The notes below the pieces were generated by a model. That model ran no database searches. It was not told the DNA's origin and worked only from the letters and a program-made list of their open reading frames with translations. This document shows, piece by piece, positions 60,400 through 64,000 of a stretch of 64,000 bases of DNA (position 1 is its first letter; each line of letters opens with the position of its first letter). A program made the position numbers and the translations under genes. The stretch lies in NCBI RefSeq assembly GCF_019097595.1, contig NC_080734.1, forward strand, positions 6,664,892-6,728,891. The letters are read 5' to 3'. Origin of the DNA: Hemibagrus wyckioides (taxonomy: Eukaryota > Chordata > Actinopteri > Siluriformes > Bagridae).

Positions 60400-61545
60400 G
60401 GTTAGTAGGTGTGTGTAGGTGGTCTGTCAGTGAGCAGGTAGGTGGACAGTTGTGTAGGTCAGTAGGTGTGTGTAAGTGGTCTGTCAGTGAGCAGGTAGGT
60501 GGACAGTTGTGTAGGTCAGTAGGTGTGTGTAAGTGGTCTGTCAGTGAGCAGGTAGGTGGACAGTTGTGTAGGTCAGTAGGTGTGTGTAAGTGGTCTGTCA
60601 GTGAGCAGGTAGGTGGACAGTTGTGTAGGTCAGTAGGTGTGTGTAAGTGGTCTGTCAGTGAGCAGGTAGGTGGACAGTTGTGTAGGTTAGTACGTGTGTG
60701 TAAGTGGTCTGTCAGTGAGCAGGTAGGTGGACAGTTGTGTAGGTCAGTAGGTGTGTGTAAGTGGTCTGTCAGTGAGCAGGTAGGTGGACAGTTGTGTAGG
60801 TCAGTAGGTGTGTGTAAGTGGTCTGTCAGTGAGCAGGTAGGTGGACAGTTGTGTAGGTCAGTAGGTGTGTGTAAGTGGTCTGTCAGTGAGCAGGTAGGTG
60901 GACAGTTGTGTAGGTCAGTAGGTGTGTGTAAGTGGTCTGTCAGTGAGCAGGTAGGTGGACAGTTGTGTAGGTTAGTAGGTGTGTGTAGGTGGTCTGTCAG
61001 TGAGCAGATAGGTGGACAGTTGTGTAGGTCAGTAGGTGTGTGTAAGTGGTCTGTCAGTGAGCAGGTAGGTGGACAGTTGTGTAGGTCAGTAGGTGTGTGT
61101 AGGTGGTCTGTCAGTGAGCAGGTAGGTGGACAGTTGTGTAGGTCAGTAGGTGTGTGTAAGTGGTCTGTCAGTGAGCAGGTAGGTGGACAGTTGTGTAGGT
61201 CAGTAGGTGTGTGTAGGTGGTCTGTCAGTGAGCAGGTAGGTGGACAGTTGTGTAGGTCAGTAGGTGTGTGTAAGTGGTCTGTCAGTGAGCAGGTAGGTGG
61301 ACAGTTGTGTAGGTCAGTAGGTGTGTGTAAGTGGTCTGTCAGTGAGCAGATAGGTGGACAGTTGTGTAGGTCAGTAGGTGTGTGTAAGTGGTCTGTCAGT
61401 GAGCAGATAGGTGGACAGTTGTGTAGGTTAGTAAGTGTGTGTAGGTGGACTGTCAGTGAGCAGGTAGGTGGACAGTTGTGTAGGTTAGTAAGTGTGTGTA
61501 GGTGGACTGTCAGTGAGCAGGTAGGTGGACAGTTGTGAAGGTCCG
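60400..61545. repeat. 57-bp minisatellite
   Basis: About 20 copies of a 57-base unit containing TCAGTAGGTGTGTGTAAGTG and GTCTGTCAGTGAGCAGGTAG, highly uniform with a few shared variants (TTAGTAGG, AGCAGATAGG, GTAGGTGG). The unit is 19 codons long, so one + frame stays open for 388 codons (60372-61538) with a C-R-S-V-G-V-C-type 19-residue period. I see no start context, promoter or splice sites to support translation. Confidence 0.95.
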
Positions 61546-61576
61546 TAGGTTGAGTTTCAGGTGTTTAGGTGTGAAG

Positions 61577-62530
61577 TAGAGCTGCACGATTCTGGACCAA
61601 ATGAGAAATATGTCGTAAATTTAAAAAATATATTTTTAACGTTTTTTTTTAGAATAGAAATCAGGCTTTTCTATTTCTATGAATTTAGTGGTTTAGAAAC
61701 CCTGCACCTTAAATTACCAAACTCAAACAAAACAGAAAAAATGCTCTTTGCTTTTATTAAATTTAAACAAATATAAACAAATGACTACCAGGTTTTTCAT
61801 GAGAAATAAATAAAAATCACAATTTTGCCATTATATTCATATAAAATAGAAGAAGCCCTCAAAATATAATAAAAGAGGCGCTTCTTATTTCACTTTTGTA
61901 GTAATAAATAGAATTTATAAAAAAAAACCAAATAATTAATATTAATGAATTTATTTTAATTATTTAAATAGAATTTGTTACTTGTAAAAAGTAAAATCAT
62001 CTTGATAATCTATAATAAGAATAATAAAATAATCTTATTACTTTTACTAGTTTTAATCTTATGTTAATCTTATTATTTTATCTTCTTTTTAAGCCTTTTT
62101 ATAAAATAAATTAGACATTATTTTAATCAAAATAGATTTTAAATTTAAATAATTTTTACTCACATGTGAAAGACAGTGTGAAGGTGTTTGTAACATCGGT
62201 TTAGTGTCATTCAGTTAGTCATTTATTGATGCTCCCTTGCGCTGAATAACGTCGCTTTTATTAACGTTAGTGTGGTCTGGAATGTTTCAGGTGATTAAAC
62301 AGGTTGGTGGTGTTAACCTTTGGTGTAGAGACCGTGAGTAAACATTGCTTGTAATGCAGCATAATCTAGTTAAAAACCGAAAAAATAGACGATACTTGGG
62401 AACGCTCCTCTCTCCTCGTTACACTTCTCTCATTTCCATGAAAATAGATTTAGCTGAACTGTAGTAAAGTAGGATTAAGATGGTGTGGAATCGTGATGGC
62501 CATTTTTTAAGGAGTAATCGTGCAGCTCTA
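61577..62530. mobile_element. TIR transposon, family unassigned
   Basis: The 15-bp ends TAGAGCTGCACGATT are perfect inverted repeats (61577-61591 and 62516-62530). The inside is AT-rich (61600-62170) with no coding capacity. It separates the GT-rich minisatellite from the G-rich block. Confidence 0.7.
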
Positions 62531-62960
62531 GTTCCTAGTTAGGTGTGTGTTCAGGTCGGTGGATTCGGGGGGGTGAGAGGGTGCAGTAGACTGGGCGGGA
62601 CCGGGTAGGCCGGGAGGGGTTGGGGGGTGGTCATGTTTAGGTAGGTGGAGGGGCAGGGAACGTAGTGTGCGTGACAGGCGGGGCCCACCGGAGGGCGGGC
62701 ACGCTTGATAGGTCTGGAGGGGGTGGGGCGGTGGTGTCGTGCTGTGGCCGGGAGGCAGGCGATGGTGTGGGCTGTGTCGGAGCGGGTGGGGTGGGAGTGG
62801 GCTGCGTGGTACAGGCTGACGGGGTGGGCCGAGGGGGAGCCTGTTGGGGTAGCTGGGTGGGCTGGGCTGACTGGGGCAGGTGGGTGTGTGAGGCCTGGTG
62901 GTGCAGGTGGGTGTGGCAGAATGTGGTGGTCAGTATGCAGTTAGGTGGATAAGAAGGAAG
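62530..62960. repeat. G-rich low-complexity block
   Basis: The + strand has many runs of three to six G (GGGGGG near 62568 and 62624, CCGGGAGGGGTTGGGG near 62610). It could form G-quadruplexes. Reading frames open on either strand here reflect composition. Confidence 0.8.
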
Positions 62961-63162
62961 GTAGGTAGTTTTGATGAACCTCCTTTCAACCACGAAAGGC
63001 ACCAAATTGTTTAAAAAGAAACAGATACAGCTCTTTTTCACAGTCCATTCTGTGACGAGCGGTCAATCCCACCATGGGTCAGACACCCAGGTCTAAAGTG
63101 GGACAACCTTTAACCTTTAAAGGACTTGCCAGTTTTGTTTAAATGAATGTTTTATTAATTTA

Positions 63163-63181
63163 TTATTATTATTATTATTAT

Positions 63182-63213
<32 letters not shown>

Positions 63214-63223
63214 TTATTATTTT
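63163..63223. repeat. (ATT)n/(AGT)n compound microsatellite
   Basis: ATT units change into seven AGT units and back to ATT. Confidence 0.95.
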
Positions 63224-63713
63224 ATAATCATTTGTGTTTTAAACATAATATCTGCTGTATGGCCATCCATAAGGACTATGGAGCCTTACTTTTTTTTTTT
63301 TTCTTTTTCTAAGATGTAAATTTTATTTAAGTAGAATTTAAGGTTTTTACATTGCCATTTACGGCATTTAGCAGAAGGCTTTATCCAGAGCAGCTTCCAG
63401 AAGTGCTTTTGAAAACACATCGACACTAGTTCACTAAGAATCACTGAAATTAACCAAAATTAATTCTATCTACTCTAAAATCATAAGTGTTATTATAACC
63501 ATTACAGTGTTTTACTGAATCAGTGTGAAACCAAGCACTGATCCAATAGTGAGTAAAACACACAAGCCCAAATTTCTGAAGGCTCCAGTAGTGCAGCTGG
63601 GGTAATAGCAGTGTGAGACGAGGTGTGGATGTAATGACGGGGTCAGAGCCCTTCTGTAAGTCGCTCTGGATTAGGCCTTCTGCTAATTACATTATATAAT
63701 TATTATTATATAT

Positions 63714-64000
63714 ACAGTATCTCACAAAAGTGAGTACACCCCTGACATTTTTGTAAATATTTTATTATATCTTTTCATGTGACAACACTGAACACTCTGC
63801 TACAATGTAAAGTGAGTGTACAGCCTGTATAACAGTGTAAGTTTGCTGTCCCCTCAAAATAACTCAACACACAGCCATTAATGTCTAAACCATTGGCAAC
63901 AAAAGTGACTACACCCCTAAGTGGAAATGTCCAAATTGGGCCAAATTAGCCATTTGCCCTCCCTGGTGTCATGTGACTCATTAGTGTTACAAGGTCTCAG
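63714..64000 (+). mobile_element. Left part of a Tc1-like element, cut by the window end
   Basis: ACAGTATCTCACAAAAGTGA followed by GTACACCCCTGACATTTTTG is a typical Tc1 terminal repeat after TA. The sequence continues past the window. Confidence 0.8.

Noticed and set aside
60372..61538. A 388-residue protein with 20 repeats
   Set aside because: The frame is a by-product of a 57-base (19-codon) minisatellite; there is no promoter, splice signal or domain.
60400..61545. CRISPR-like array
   Set aside because: Tandem units without spacers, in a vertebrate-type genome.

Overview
The window reads as chromosomal DNA of a ray-finned fish. Genes have introns with GT..AG boundaries, intergenic DNA is AT-rich, and the background is packed with fish-type Tc1/mariner, hAT, SINE and chromovirus-type Ty3/Gypsy elements. 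The exact species cannot be told; an ostariophysan such as a catfish is my guess from the repeat types.

Five real genes are seen, all on the + strand, in the order pkib-like (16626-19928), three tandem fatty-acid-binding-protein genes (20191-21343, 33031-33810, 40002-41330) and smpdl3a (43322-52455). This is the PKIB-FABP7-SMPDL3A block known from human 6q22, with the single FABP7 position occupied by three divergent tandem copies. Each FABP gene has four exons with coding lengths 70/173/102/51 and encodes 131 residues. Each has a different set of losses in the Arg-Arg-Tyr triad that normally holds the fatty-acid carboxylate, and all three have lost the usual sequence of the second portal helix. 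smpdl3a is complete in eight exons (445 residues, signal peptide, all metallophosphoesterase ligands). A broken second copy of its last exon lies about 1.1 kb downstream.

Region by region: 1-16.6 kb holds no recognisable coding gene, only simple repeats, SINEs, a hAT MITE with perfect 8-bp target duplication and an internally deleted Tc1 element. 16.6-21.5 kb holds pkib and the first FABP. 21.8-22.9 kb is degenerate telomere-like (CCCTAA) DNA around a Penelope-like reverse-transcriptase relic. 25.9-30.5 kb is a full-length but dead Ty3/Gypsy chromovirus-type retrotransposon on the minus strand, with two near-identical LTRs and a 5-bp target duplication. 33-41.4 kb holds FABP copies 2 and 3, with hAT MITEs, a solo LTR and a 5S-rRNA-derived SINE between them. 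43.3-52.5 kb is smpdl3a with a long repeat-filled first intron. 52.5-58 kb is mostly noncoding. 57.9-58.95 kb has a promoter-like cluster followed by candidate short exons I could not identify. 59.6-63 kb is a strand-asymmetric tract with a 31-bp and a 57-bp minisatellite, a TIR transposon and a G-rich block. The window ends inside another Tc1-like element.
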